A program made the position numbers and the translations under genes. Below, one piece after another: positions 35,969 through 45,052 of a stretch of 64,000 nucleotides of DNA. This stretch comes from G965215055 sp965242685 (GTDB taxonomy: Bacteria > Pseudomonadota > Gammaproteobacteria > UBA4575): NCBI GenBank assembly GCA_965242685.1, contig OZ251487.1, forward strand, positions 310,001 to 374,000. Direction: 5' to 3'. The notes under the pieces were generated by a model. That model did no database searches, had not been told where the DNA came from, and was given only the letters and a program-made list of their open reading frames with translations. Each line of letters opens with the position of its first letter. The first letter of the stretch is position 1.

Positions 35969-36433
35969 CTACATCATTGACTGTAGATAATTCTCCATTC
36001 CGACACGGCTAATTCTGTCAAACTGGGTTTCCAGCCAATCTATATGTTCCTCTTCATTATCGAGAATGTTCTCGAACAGTTCTCTGGATATATAGTCGGC
36101 AACGCTTTCACAGTGGGCAATCGCATCCTTGAGGTCCGGGACGGCCAACTGCTCCATTTTCAAATCGCACTCCAGCATCTCTTTCGGATTTTCACCGATA
36201 AAGAGCCTACCGATATCCTGTAGATTCGGCAGACCTTCCAGAAACAGTATTCTTTCAATCAGCATGTCCGCATGCTTCATCTCGTCAATGGATTCCTTAT
36301 ACTCAAAGTCGTTGAGCTTATGCAGCCCCCAGTTCTTGTACATGCGGGCATGCAGGAAGTACTGGTTGATCGCGGCAAGCTCGTTTTTCAAGACCTTGTT
36401 CAAGAAATCAATTACCTGTTTGTCACCTTGCAT
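35969..36433 (-). CDS. bfr: Bacterioferritin
   Basis: A 154-residue haem-containing iron-storage protein that forms a 24-subunit shell. Di-iron ligands are Glu18, Glu51, His54, Glu94, Glu127 and His130; the haem ligand is Met52 in DEMKHADMLIERILFLEG. A Fur-like box lies about 80 bases upstream. The ferredoxin Bfd that reduces it is encoded upstream on the same strand. Confidence 0.96.
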   Translation of the reverse strand: MQGDKQVIDFLNKVLKNELAAINQYFLHARMYKNWGLHKLNDFEYKESIDEMKHADMLIERILFLEGLPNLQDIGRLFIGENPKEMLECDLKMEQLAVPDLKDAIAHCESVADYISRELFENILDNEEEHIDWLETQFDRISRVGMENYLQSMM

Positions 36434-36782
36434 CGGATACTCCTGCGTTTGGGTTGAGCGGTTACTAAAGCGTACTCGAGAAAAATTAGTTTGTCAAAAG
36501 ATTTTTCCTTAAATGATAATGATTTACATACTATTTCTCAAAACGAGATGAAGTGAATACAAACGTAAATAAGAATGCTTTACACAAAGATTTGAATAAA
36601 GTTTGTTGTTGGTATTGTAGGGGAGCAGACAGTCGATTAAGGGGGGGATTTTAAAATAGAAGTGTGGGCAAACGCACCAAACTAAAATTTTCTTGGGTGG
36701 TAGTGCGGCCCCGCCAGTTTTTATGTTTTTTTAAGCTATTTTAATCAAAAAGGGGCTGTCAATATGACAAAGGCACGCCGCC
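36434..36782. other. Gene-free stretch between bfr and bfd
   Basis: A 349-base A+T-rich region without a credible gene. It holds the bfr promoter region with one Fur-like box (36514-36528), a weaker possible second box around 36569-36583 (TAAGAAT...TTTACA), and a G7 run near 36640. The rest shows nothing I recognise. Confidence 0.6.
36514..36528. promoter_or_regulatory. Putative Fur box upstream of bfr
   Basis: TGATAATGATTTACA matches the 7-1-7 Fur core TGATAATnATTATCA at 12 of 14 positions. It lies 81 bases upstream of the bfr start. Fur control of bacterioferritin is known in other bacteria; here it is inferred from sequence alone. Confidence 0.5.
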
Positions 36783-36992
36783 CTATGCGTTGCAGGCCGG
36801 TGATAGTAGCGTTTCGGCGGACAGGTTGGCATTGACATACTTGTTGATACAGGCTTGTACGCAGTCTTCACATTTGCCACATTGCTTGGTAACGCCAAGT
36901 TCCCGGCGCAGTTGAGGCACGGTGGTTGCCCCGCGATTAATCTCTTCACGCAACCGGGTTTCGGTGATTTGATTGCAGATACAGACGTACAT
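36783..36992 (-). CDS. bfd: Bfd, bacterioferritin-associated [2Fe-2S] ferredoxin
   Basis: A 69-residue ferredoxin that reduces bacterioferritin to release iron. The cluster cysteines are Cys4 and Cys6 (MYVCICNQ) and Cys38 and Cys41 (KQCGKCED), the Fer2_BFD pattern. A Fur-like box is centred about 44 bases upstream. Expression when iron is scarce, opposite to storage, is the usual logic. Confidence 0.93.
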   Translation of the reverse strand: MYVCICNQITETRLREEINRGATTVPQLRRELGVTKQCGKCEDCVQACINKYVNANLSAETLLSPACNA

Positions 36993-37028
36993 CAGTTTTT
37001 TGCTTTATTGCACGATTGTGAATGTAAA

Positions 37029-37043
37029 TAAGAATAATTGTCA
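37029..37043. promoter_or_regulatory. Putative Fur box upstream of bfd
   Basis: TAAGAATAATTGTCA matches the Fur core form TGAGAATnATTCTCA at 12 of 14 positions, 37 bases upstream of the bfd start. The flanking sequence is A+T-rich as expected for a promoter. Confidence 0.55.
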
Positions 37044-37150
37044 ATAATTTATCTTACCATTGAAAATACCCAGGTCAACTTGGCGATTGAAAAAAATTAT
37101 AAAATCTCTTCTTAAAAGAGCCGCAAAGGGCCCATATTCTCGTGTAAGTA

Positions 37151-38632
37151 TCATTTAAGCTCTTTGCGTCGGGTCAAAAACGCTTGCAACTGTTTTTTCT
37201 TGAATTCAACGCGAGCCTTTGTGTTTGAATCTATACCGTGTGATCGAAGCGACAACTGTATCTGCTCCATCGCCAGCCTGTATTGCCCGTGTGCAATATA
37301 GAAATCGCCGAGGGATTCATGGCTGCGCCAGGGCATATTTGCCTTGCTTGCCGCTTTGGCCTTCAGCTTGTCAATGACGGGGTGCCATTGACTTTTGTGG
37401 CCCAGCCGGTCGAGTTTTTGCAATGCAAGCTCTGCCTGGCCTTCTTCAATCAGAGCGTTTGCCAGATAATGGACAACCGGTACGTTATTCGGATAGAGCT
37501 GATTCAGATTCTCCAGGTCGGCTATTGACCGGGCCGCCTGTCCTGCACCGATACGCACTTGGGCAATGGCAAGTTTGATAGTCAATTCGTTATCGGTACT
37601 GATGGGTATTTTCATCAACTGTTGTATTGCTCGTTCATTTTGGCCGGCTCGTTGCAGCGACAGGGAATATATATAGCGGTCTACGTTATTCAATCTTTCG
37701 GATGATTTGATTTTCTTTCGGAAGTGCTCCAGCATTTTGCCCGGGTTCGAGCTTATGGCAATGGCGCGCGCGCGCGCATAATCAAAAGAGAAAGTGTTGG
37801 AGATGTATGCCCCCCGGTACTGATTGGCCCGTGTCTTGGACTCACTAACCCGATTTGAGGTAAGGGGATGAGTACTGAGGAACTCCGGGATTTGTTCGCG
37901 GTTCATCTGTGCGTACTTATGCAGCCGCTCAAAGAACAAGGGCATGCCTTGCGGATCAATATTCGCGCTGACTAGCAACTGCATTCCGATTCGGTCGGCT
38001 TCTTGCTCAAAGCTCCTGGAATAGCCCAATCGCGTTTGCTGAATGCCTGCCTGTGTAGTCATTAAGGCGGCTTGCCCGAGTTCGCTGCCGCCATATGCGG
38101 CGGCAAGTATGGAGCCTAAAAGCGTCAATGCGGACACTATGGAAAGGGATTTTGCATTAGAAAAATTGCGCGCGATGTGGCGTTGCGTGACGTGTGCGAT
38201 CTCATGTGCCAGCACGCTTGCAAGCTCACTCTCACGTTGGGTCAGTGCCAGCAGGCCGCTGTTGATTACGATGATGCCTCCCGGCAGTGCAAATGCGTTG
38301 ATATCTTCGTCAAATACCAGTAGAAAGGTAAAAGGGAAGTTGGAGTCGAGTCCCCCGGAAGTGATTCGCGTACCTAGTGAGTGGATGTACTGGTTGATTT
38401 CGGGATCGCTTGAAACCGGCAGGCGTTTACGAATCTCGGCGAGCAGAATGCGGCCGAGTTCAATCTCTTTGGACGGGCTGAGCGTAGTGCCGGCGGGGCC
38501 GCCGATATCGGGTAGCTCATCCTGTGCAAGCGCGGCCTGTGGCGTACCGACAAGTAAAAAATAGAGCAGCGTGTGCAGTATGGGTTTGAAGCGTGCGCTT
38601 GGAAGACGGGCGGTGAATGGAATTTTTGACAT
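37151..38632 (-). CDS. bepA: BepA-type M48 periplasmic metalloprotease
   Basis: A 493-residue secreted zinc protease that oversees outer-membrane protein assembly and LptD maturation. A signal peptide ends near QAALAQ (about residue 37). The M48 motif HEIAHVTQRH carries the zinc ligands, with the third ligand Glu in EQEADRIG. TPR-like repeats fill the C-terminal half from about residue 310. The usual neighbour, a TusA-like gene, lies divergently. Confidence 0.92.
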   Translation of the reverse strand: MSKIPFTARLPSARFKPILHTLLYFLLVGTPQAALAQDELPDIGGPAGTTLSPSKEIELGRILLAEIRKRLPVSSDPEINQYIHSLGTRITSGGLDSNFPFTFLLVFDEDINAFALPGGIIVINSGLLALTQRESELASVLAHEIAHVTQRHIARNFSNAKSLSIVSALTLLGSILAAAYGGSELGQAALMTTQAGIQQTRLGYSRSFEQEADRIGMQLLVSANIDPQGMPLFFERLHKYAQMNREQIPEFLSTHPLTSNRVSESKTRANQYRGAYISNTFSFDYARARAIAISSNPGKMLEHFRKKIKSSERLNNVDRYIYSLSLQRAGQNERAIQQLMKIPISTDNELTIKLAIAQVRIGAGQAARSIADLENLNQLYPNNVPVVHYLANALIEEGQAELALQKLDRLGHKSQWHPVIDKLKAKAASKANMPWRSHESLGDFYIAHGQYRLAMEQIQLSLRSHGIDSNTKARVEFKKKQLQAFLTRRKELK

Positions 38633-38819
38633 TACTGATACAACATACCGGATAATGGCACTGTATCATTATAGCAGTCAAAAGGGCTTATTTTGCGTAC
38701 CGCCGCGTCTCGACGGTTTCAAAGGCTGTATCCATTGAGTAGCCTATATTAAAATATTATGATATTTTTATTCTTTGCCAGGTTTACTTGTTTATAAACG
38801 TAACAGTAAGGAGTTGTTG

Positions 38820-39050
38820 ATGGCCGAGTTTGACCAGGAGTTGGACGCATGTGGGCTGAATTGCCCATTACCGATCTTGCGAGCAAAAAAATCGTTATCC
38901 GGCATGGAATCGGGCAAGATACTGCATATTATCGCCACTGATCCGGGTTCCGTTAAGGATTTCGAGGCGTTTTCAAAACAAACGGGTAATGAGCTTTTAG
39001 ACTCAAACGAAAAAGAAGGGAAATTTTATTTTCTCATCAAAAAAAAGTAA
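38820..39050 (+). CDS. TusA-family sulfurtransferase
   Basis: A 76-residue SirA/TusA/YedF-type protein with the active-site block DACGLNCPLPIL (CPxP). The ATG at 38820 has AAGGAG 6 bases upstream; the open frame upstream of it has no family match. It may carry sulfur for tRNA thiolation or other use; a related gene often accompanies bepA in gammaproteobacteria, so the exact paralogue is unsure. Confidence 0.88.
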   Translation: MAEFDQELDACGLNCPLPILRAKKSLSGMESGKILHIIATDPGSVKDFEAFSKQTGNELLDSNEKEGKFYFLIKKK

Positions 39051-39117
39051 CGGTCACGGCCTCTGAAACGGCACCGTATATCCCCAGCCGGAAGTTACTC
39101 GTGTTTTGTATTGCTCG

Positions 39118-39134
39118 CGCCCCACAACGGGGCG
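39118..39134 (+). terminator. Hairpin between tusA-like and ilvN
   Basis: A perfect 6-bp stem CGCCCC / GGGGCG with a 5-base loop, followed by a T-containing but not uniform stretch. It could be a terminator for the tusA-like gene or a leader hairpin for ilvN. Confidence 0.3.
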
Positions 39135-39189
39135 GCGGGTGTTTCGTTTCGTGCCGATCGGATAAAAACCGGGTTACCAGTGTAGCATA

Positions 39190-39690
39190 ATGCGCCACAT
39201 TGTTTCTGTTTTGCTGGAAAATGAAGCGGGTGCCTTGTCGAGGGTGTCGGGGCTGTTTTCCGCTCGCGGCTACAACATTGAATCCCTGACCGTGGCACCG
39301 ACGGACGATGAAACCGTTTCTCGTATTACCGTGGTCACCGATGGCAGTGAAGAAGTCATCCAGCAGATCGAGAAACAACTGAACAAGCTTATCGACGTTG
39401 TCAAAGTACTTGATCTGACCGAGCATGAGCATGTTGAAAGAGAAATTTTATTACTCAAGTTGCGCGCTGCAAAATCTACGCAGTCCATTCTGGATACCTT
39501 ACGGGACAAATATGCGGCCAGGATAGTGGATCAATCGGATGATACTTTTATCGTTGAAATAACCGCTGCCGGTGAAACATTGGATCAGGCCGTCGCATCC
39601 GTACCCGCCGATCTCGTATATGAACTCGTGCGCTCCGGTGCATCAGGTATTTCCGCCGGCAACAAAATATTGAGACTGGAGTCAAAATGA
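39190..39690 (+). CDS. ilvN: Acetolactate synthase small (regulatory) subunit
   Basis: A 166-residue IlvH/IlvN-type regulatory subunit with an N-terminal ACT domain (LLENEAGALSRVSGLFSARGYNIESLTV) and the C-terminal ALS_ss_C domain. It gives acetolactate synthase valine feedback control. The catalytic subunit ilvB, which normally precedes it, is not upstream; a TusA-like gene is there instead. ilvC follows 30 bases downstream. Confidence 0.94.
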   Translation: MRHIVSVLLENEAGALSRVSGLFSARGYNIESLTVAPTDDETVSRITVVTDGSEEVIQQIEKQLNKLIDVVKVLDLTEHEHVEREILLLKLRAAKSTQSILDTLRDKYAARIVDQSDDTFIVEITAAGETLDQAVASVPADLVYELVRSGASGISAGNKILRLESK

Positions 39691-39720
39691 CTTTGGATGT
39701 CAACAAATTAGGGAGAACAC

Positions 39721-40737
39721 ATGAATATTTACTATGACAAAGATGCCGACCTTTCGGTGATTCGGGGCAAACGGGTAGCGATCATAGGTTATGGATCTCA
39801 AGGCCATGCCCATGCCAACAACCTGCAAGATTCGGGCGTCGGGGTAGCCGTGGGGTTGCGCGAAGGTTCTGCTTCTTTCGTCAAGGCGAAAAGTGCCGGC
39901 GTTGACGCACAATCTATTGAAAAGGCGACTGCGGGCGCCGACATCGTCATGGTACTGGCGCCTGATGAACACCAGGCCGAGCTTTACAAAGAAATAATCG
40001 AACCCAACGTCAGACGTGGCGCGACGCTGGCCTTTGCGCACGGCTTCAACATTCACTTTGAGTGTATTACGCCGCGTGAAGACCTGGACGTTATCATGGT
40101 TGCCCCGAAAGGCCCGGGTCATCTGGTTCGCTCTACCTACGTAAGGGGCGGGGGGGTACCGACCCTAATCGCCGTACATCGGGACGTATCCGGCAAGGCC
40201 AAGGACACGGCGCTATCCTATGCGTCCGCAAACGGCGGCGGGCGCGCGGGAATTATCGAGACGACCTTTAGGGAGGAAACCGAAACCGACCTGTTCGGCG
40301 AACAGGCGGTCTTGTGCGGCGGTGCAACCGCCCTCGTGCAGGCGGGATTTGAGACGCTGGTGGAAGCGGGCTACGCACCCGAGATGGCATATTTTGAATG
40401 CTTACACGAACTGAAGCTGATCGTTGACCTGATGTATGAAGGCGGAATTGCCAACATGCGCTACTCCATCTCCAACACCGCCGAGTATGGCGACATGACG
40501 CGTGGGCCAAGGGTCATCAACGACGACGTCAGGGCAGAGATGAGGCGCATCCTTGCGGAGGTGCAGTCCGGTGAATTTGCCAAGGAATTCATAGAAGAAA
40601 ACAAGACCGGCGCGAAAAACATGCAGGCCTTGCGTCGGCGTGGCCGCGAGCACTCCATCGAAAAAGTCGGCGCAAAACTGCGAGAAATGATGCCTTGGAT
40701 TAAATCCGGCAAGCTGGTAGACCCGAGCAAGAACTAA
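39721..40737 (+). CDS. ilvC: Ketol-acid reductoisomerase
   Basis: A 338-residue class I (short) enzyme that isomerises and reduces acetolactate in valine/leucine/isoleucine synthesis. The NADPH-binding GYGSQGHAHA and metal-binding segments of the C-terminal knotted domain (TDLFGEQAVLCGG, FECLHELKLIVDLMYEGG) are present. The start is the ATG after AGGGAGAAC. Part of the ilvN-ilvC-psd-like-pssA run. Confidence 0.97.
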   Translation: MNIYYDKDADLSVIRGKRVAIIGYGSQGHAHANNLQDSGVGVAVGLREGSASFVKAKSAGVDAQSIEKATAGADIVMVLAPDEHQAELYKEIIEPNVRRGATLAFAHGFNIHFECITPREDLDVIMVAPKGPGHLVRSTYVRGGGVPTLIAVHRDVSGKAKDTALSYASANGGGRAGIIETTFREETETDLFGEQAVLCGGATALVQAGFETLVEAGYAPEMAYFECLHELKLIVDLMYEGGIANMRYSISNTAEYGDMTRGPRVINDDVRAEMRRILAEVQSGEFAKEFIEENKTGAKNMQALRRRGREHSIEKVGAKLREMMPWIKSGKLVDPSKN

Positions 40738-40756
40738 CTGCGCGGGGTGTTGAGCA

Positions 40757-41368
40757 ATGATTCCGATTGCCAGAGAGGTACGCGTGCCCTTACTGGTGAT
40801 CGGTGCTTTACTTGCCTTCGCGGATTATCGCACCGACTCCTTTGCAATATGGCTGGCGTGGCTGGTATTTGCCACCCTGCTGTTCTTGTCGCGCGATTTC
40901 AAACGCATCGTTCCGGCGATCCCTCTGGCGGTGGTTAGCCCTGTTGACGGCAAGGTAAGGGAAATTACAGAGGTACAGGATCCGTACCTAAAGCGTACCG
41001 CACAAGGCATTCGTGTGCGCCAGTCCTTGCTGGGAGAATTCAACGTACACAGCCCGATTGAAGGCAAGATACAAGACCTGTGGAGCCATTCACTCACGTC
41101 GCTGCAACATCCGCAACTGGCGATATGGGTTCAGACCGACGAACGTGACGACGTTGTAATGATGGCCGATTTACGTTCCGTGCTGCGTCATGCAACCTGC
41201 CGCGTCAATGCCGGCGAAAGAATAGGGCAGGGACAGCGTTGCGGACTGATGGCGATAGCTTGCGAAATGCAGATATACTTACCTCTAACTGCCCGCGTCA
41301 CCGTAAAAGTGGGGCAGTCGGTTCGTGCCGGCAGTGATAAACTGGCGGAATTCGTACATAAGACGTAA
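40757..41368 (+). CDS. Phosphatidylserine decarboxylase-like protein with altered processing site
   Basis: A 203-residue protein with two N-terminal membrane segments (about residues 10-46) and a short-form Psd domain (SPVDGKVREI, EFNVHSPIEGKI, QIYLPLTARVTVKVGQ). Psd self-cleaves at a Gly-Ser bond to make its pyruvoyl cofactor; at that place this protein reads Ala168-Cys169 (GLMAIACEMQIYLP). The VHVNRAP segment is also shortened to VHSP. The context before pssA fits phospholipid synthesis, but decarboxylase activity is doubtful or uses cysteine-based processing. Confidence 0.75.
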   Translation: MIPIAREVRVPLLVIGALLAFADYRTDSFAIWLAWLVFATLLFLSRDFKRIVPAIPLAVVSPVDGKVREITEVQDPYLKRTAQGIRVRQSLLGEFNVHSPIEGKIQDLWSHSLTSLQHPQLAIWVQTDERDDVVMMADLRSVLRHATCRVNAGERIGQGQRCGLMAIACEMQIYLPLTARVTVKVGQSVRAGSDKLAEFVHKT

Positions 41369-41377
41369 CGGGATGTA

Positions 41378-42157
41378 ATGAAAAGCACTGAAAACAAGCG
41401 ACACAAGGGTATTTTCTTACTGCCCAACCTGTTCACCACGGGCGCATTGTTCGCCGGTTTTTACGCCATCATTGCAGCGACCGGCGACCGCTTCGGTCAT
41501 GCCGCCATCGCCATCTTTGTCGCCATGTTGCTGGACACGTTTGACGGGCGCGTCGCGCGCATGACACAGACCGACAGCAAATTCGGCGCCCACTACGATA
41601 GCATCTCCGATATGGTTTCATTTGGCATAGCGCCGTCCCTGACTGTATACGAGTGGGCACTGCCTCACTTCGAGACCCTCCCGTGGATGTGGTCCAAGCT
41701 CTGTTGGCTGGCTGCATTTTTCTACACTGCGGCGGCGGCGTTGCGCCTTTCTCGATTTAACGCCCGCGTGACTATCGTCAGCAAACGCTACTTTCAGGGG
41801 CTGCCCAGTCCGGCCGCCGCCGGTGCGCTGGTAGGGTTTATATGGGTTTGTTACGGTGCCCAGTTGTCGCGTGCCGACTTTGCCGTTCCCGCACTGATCA
41901 TTACCGCCCTGTTGGGCGCGTGTATGGTAAGCAATTTTAGCTACTACAGCTTCAAGGATGTCAACCTTCACAATCGCGCGCCCTTCATCGCCATGCTGGC
42001 GATCGTGCTCGGTTTCATTCTGGCGTCCATAGACACCCCCAAACTGTTTTTTGCCCTGTGTGCGATATACGCCTTGTCGGGGCCGGTCACCTACCTCATG
42101 CGGCTACCGAGAAAACGTCGATTGCGTGCCTCCTCGAATGAAAAACACCGGGCTTGA
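41378..42157 (+). CDS. pssA: CDP-diacylglycerol-serine O-phosphatidyltransferase
   Basis: A 259-residue membrane enzyme of the CDP-alcohol phosphotransferase family that makes phosphatidylserine. The catalytic motif DGRVARMTQTDSKFGAHYDSISD fits D-G-x2-A-R-x8-G-x3-D-x3-D. About six to seven membrane spans are visible. The gene sits between the psd-like gene and leuA, an order known in beta- and gammaproteobacteria. Confidence 0.93.
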   Translation: MKSTENKRHKGIFLLPNLFTTGALFAGFYAIIAATGDRFGHAAIAIFVAMLLDTFDGRVARMTQTDSKFGAHYDSISDMVSFGIAPSLTVYEWALPHFETLPWMWSKLCWLAAFFYTAAAALRLSRFNARVTIVSKRYFQGLPSPAAAGALVGFIWVCYGAQLSRADFAVPALIITALLGACMVSNFSYYSFKDVNLHNRAPFIAMLAIVLGFILASIDTPKLFFALCAIYALSGPVTYLMRLPRKRRLRASSNEKHRA

Positions 42158-42223
42158 AATACAAATGCCGTCGCGCTATATTCCGCCTCATGCAATACGG
42201 ACGTATACATTTCCCCGCATTCG

Positions 42224-42248
42224 CTGAAGTATTCTTCAGGGTTTTTAC
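42224..42248 (+). terminator. Hairpin with T-run in the leuA leader
   Basis: A perfect 6-bp stem CTGAAG / CTTCAG with loop TATT, followed by GGGTTTTTA. It may end pssA transcription or act as an attenuator for leuA. A second perfect 6-bp hairpin (TGCCGC / GCGGCA, loop GTTA) lies at 42278-42293. No leader peptide with leucine codons was seen. Confidence 0.4.
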
Positions 42249-42420
42249 CATCCTTCCCTTGGCGCCGCGCCGGCTGCTGCCGCGTTAGCGGCACAAAACA
42301 CATGCCTGGCGAGGCGATACGTACACTTGAACCAAGCCCCGAAAGACCGAAACGGCAACGTTTTAATGGTCTCGGTAGCCGAACCCAGAAAACATTTTAA
42401 CGCAGGAGCAAAGTGCGGCG

Positions 42421-43962
42421 ATGACCAAGGAAAAGCTGATAATTTTTGATACCACGTTACGCGACGGCGAACAAAGCCCGGGCGCGTCCATGACCCGCGA
42501 TGAAAAAATTCGCATCGCCAAGGCGTTGGAACGCATGAGAGTGGACGTCATTGAAGCCGGGTTTCCGATGGCAAGCCCAGGCGACTTCAAGGCCGTACAG
42601 GCCGTCGCCTCCGCGGTAAAAGACAGCACCGTATGCGGGCTGGCGCGTGCTCTGGACGACGACGTTGACCGTGCCGGCGAGGCATTGAAACCCGCCCGCG
42701 CGGCACGCATTCATACCTTCATCGCCACCTCGCCCATACACATGCGGCGCAAGTTGCGCATGACCGGGGAACAAGTCGTGGAACAGGCCGTCGCCGCGGT
42801 AAAACGCGCCCGGCGATATACCGACAACGTCGAATTCTCCCCCGAAGACGCGGGGCGCTCCGAGTTTGAATTTCTATGTAGGATTATCGAAGCCGTCATC
42901 AAAGTTGGTGCCGGCACAATCAATATTCCCGACACCGTCGGTTACAACATTCCCGACCAGTTCGGCGACCTGATGGGACGCTTGATAAACAACATCCCGA
43001 ATTCCGATCGGGCCGTATTCTCCGTTCACTGCCACAACGACCTCGGCCTTGCCGTGGCCAACTCACTGTCCGCCGTGCTACGCGGGGCGAGACAGGTGGA
43101 GTGCACCATTAACGGTCTGGGCGAGCGTGCCGGCAACGCCTCTCTCGAAGAGATCGTGATGACCGTGCACACGCGTCAGGATGTGTTCCCCTGCAAAACC
43201 GGCCTCGATACCGTACAGATCGTCCCTGTTTCCCGCATGGTATCCACCGTCACCGGCTTTCCGGTGCAGCCCAACAAGGCCATCGTCGGCGCAAACGCCT
43301 TCGCGCATGAATCCGGGATCCATCAGGACGGCGTGCTCAAGGCGCGCGAGACCTACGAAATCATGCGCGCCGAAGACGTCGGTTGGATGACCAACCGAAT
43401 CGTCCTGGGCAAACACTCCGGGCGTAACGCCTTTCGTACCCGCCTGAGCGAGCTGGGCGTTACCTTCGACACCGAAGACGAACTCGACAACGCCTTTTCA
43501 AACTTCAAGGACCTGGCGGACCGCAAGCATGAAATCTATGATGAAGATCTGCACGCGCTGGTCTCCGACAGCCACCACGGAAGCGACGACTACTGCAAGC
43601 TGGTTGCATTGAAGGCCGGTTCCGAAACCGGCAAGACGCCGCACGCACAAATCACCCTGTCGGTGGAGGGCCGGGAAGTCACCGCCAAGGCGGAAGGCAG
43701 CGGGCAGATCGACGCCGCCTATCGCGCCATCGAAGAGATCATGGCAAGCAAGGCGCAACTGCAACTTTACTCGGTGAACAATATCACCACCGGTACCGAC
43801 GCACAGGGCGAAGTCACGGTGCGCCTGCAAAAGGGCGGCCGGATCGTCAATGGACACGGTGCCGACATCGACATCGTAATGGCCTCCGCCAAAGCCTATC
43901 TCCATGCGCTCAACAAACTCGTCTCTCCCGAAGAGCGGGCGCATCCGCAACACGACCTGTGA
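42421..43962 (+). CDS. leuA: 2-Isopropylmalate synthase
   Basis: A 513-residue enzyme that condenses acetyl-CoA and 2-oxoisovalerate, the committed step to leucine. The TIM-barrel motifs DTTLRDGEQSPGASM and HCHNDLGLAVANS (metal ligands) are present, followed by the linker and the C-terminal leucine-sensing LeuA dimer domain from about residue 390. The start ATG follows AGGAGCAAAG. A 263-base leader with two hairpins precedes it. Confidence 0.96.
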   Translation: MTKEKLIIFDTTLRDGEQSPGASMTRDEKIRIAKALERMRVDVIEAGFPMASPGDFKAVQAVASAVKDSTVCGLARALDDDVDRAGEALKPARAARIHTFIATSPIHMRRKLRMTGEQVVEQAVAAVKRARRYTDNVEFSPEDAGRSEFEFLCRIIEAVIKVGAGTINIPDTVGYNIPDQFGDLMGRLINNIPNSDRAVFSVHCHNDLGLAVANSLSAVLRGARQVECTINGLGERAGNASLEEIVMTVHTRQDVFPCKTGLDTVQIVPVSRMVSTVTGFPVQPNKAIVGANAFAHESGIHQDGVLKARETYEIMRAEDVGWMTNRIVLGKHSGRNAFRTRLSELGVTFDTEDELDNAFSNFKDLADRKHEIYDEDLHALVSDSHHGSDDYCKLVALKAGSETGKTPHAQITLSVEGREVTAKAEGSGQIDAAYRAIEEIMASKAQLQLYSVNNITTGTDAQGEVTVRLQKGGRIVNGHGADIDIVMASAKAYLHALNKLVSPEERAHPQHDL

Positions 43963-43988
43963 AAGGCGCGACCGCCTATAATTGAAAG

Positions 43989-44705
43989 GTGGACGAAGCA
44001 AAACGCCTGCGCTACCTGAAAGAGATGGGCATACAGGTATGGCTGCCCCAAACGCCTGCAATCGTTGCAGGCGGCGGCCCCGGCGATGCCCCTTGTGAAG
44101 ACGCCGGCCCCGTCGCGCCGAAGCAGGCCGGCGATGAACACGCCATACACAACCTTGACGAACTTGAACAAATCGTCGCCGCCTGTACCTTATGTGGTCT
44201 GCACGAGACCCGCACCCAGACTGTATTCGGAGTTGGCGCACAGAATGCCGACTGGCTCATCATCGGCGAGGCGCCGGGTGCCGATGAAGACCGCAAGGGT
44301 GAACCCTTCGTCGGGCGTGCCGGACAGCTTTTGAACAACATGCTGCGCGCCATCGGGCTGGCGCGCGAAGAGGTCTACATCGCCAATATTCTCAAGTGTA
44401 GGCCGCCGCGAAATCGCGATCCGCAAGCCAACGAGATCAACTGTTGTCGCCCCTATCTTCGGCGGCAGATCGACCTCATACAACCGAAGATCATCCTGGC
44501 GATGGGGCGTGTTGCCGCTCAGTCGTTGTTGGAAACTGATGCGCCCATCGGGCGGATGCGGGGGCAGAGGTATATCTACGAGGATACGGGTATACCCGTG
44601 GTTGCCACCTACCATCCCGCCTATCTGTTGCGTAGTCCGCAACAGAAACGTAAGGCGTGGGAAGATTTGAAATTTGCCGTCGAGGTTAGAAAATCATCCG
44701 CCTAA
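43989..44705 (+). CDS. Family 4 uracil-DNA glycosylase
   Basis: A 238-residue Fe-S-containing uracil-DNA glycosylase from a GTG start. The four cluster cysteines lie in CTLCG and in KCRPPRNRDPQ...NCCRP; motif GEAPGADED and the C-terminal motif ATYHPAYLLR are typical of family 4. The first 50 residues form a variable Gly/Pro/Ala-rich extension found in many proteobacterial members. It lies 26 bases after leuA. Confidence 0.92.
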   Translation: MDEAKRLRYLKEMGIQVWLPQTPAIVAGGGPGDAPCEDAGPVAPKQAGDEHAIHNLDELEQIVAACTLCGLHETRTQTVFGVGAQNADWLIIGEAPGADEDRKGEPFVGRAGQLLNNMLRAIGLAREEVYIANILKCRPPRNRDPQANEINCCRPYLRRQIDLIQPKIILAMGRVAAQSLLETDAPIGRMRGQRYIYEDTGIPVVATYHPAYLLRSPQQKRKAWEDLKFAVEVRKSSA

Positions 44706-45052
44706 TTTTGGGGTGGTTGTGTCTAATTTTTCCGCTAAAAACAAGGCTAAAACGGGGGGGATAATGGGATTTAACGATATATTTCGGGATATATCGGGAT
44801 GAACATAAAAAAGTTAGAAATTACTTTACGTTTGTGCCGTAGTGGGGTTTTGGCGGGCAAGCGTTGAAAAGGCGATTTTCGGGATTTTTTTCCGCATCTA
44901 TCCGCATTTTTACGTTTTCTTAGCGATTATTTTTTGAACAAGTAAGGCGCCTAATTTTTTACCTTGTTGAATACATTCACATTCAGGATAATGCGATCAT
45001 TTCGCGTATATCCAGCCATAACCGACGATATTAAAAAGCCCGCCTGATACTC
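44706..45052. other. Gene-free left border of the type III island, with inverted repeat
   Basis: A 347-base stretch without a credible gene, more A+T-rich than its left neighbour. It contains a perfect 8-bp inverted repeat at 44775-44796 (CGATATAT / ATATATCG around TTCGGG), a G7 run at 44754-44760 and a T7 run near 44890. It probably holds the mod1 promoter; no tRNA or attachment-site repeat was recognised. Confidence 0.55.

Noticed and set aside
40147..40158. G-rich run in ilvC as a second phase-variable tract
   Set aside because: The run is only about seven G bases, sits in a conserved housekeeping gene and is not expected to slip at meaningful rate.
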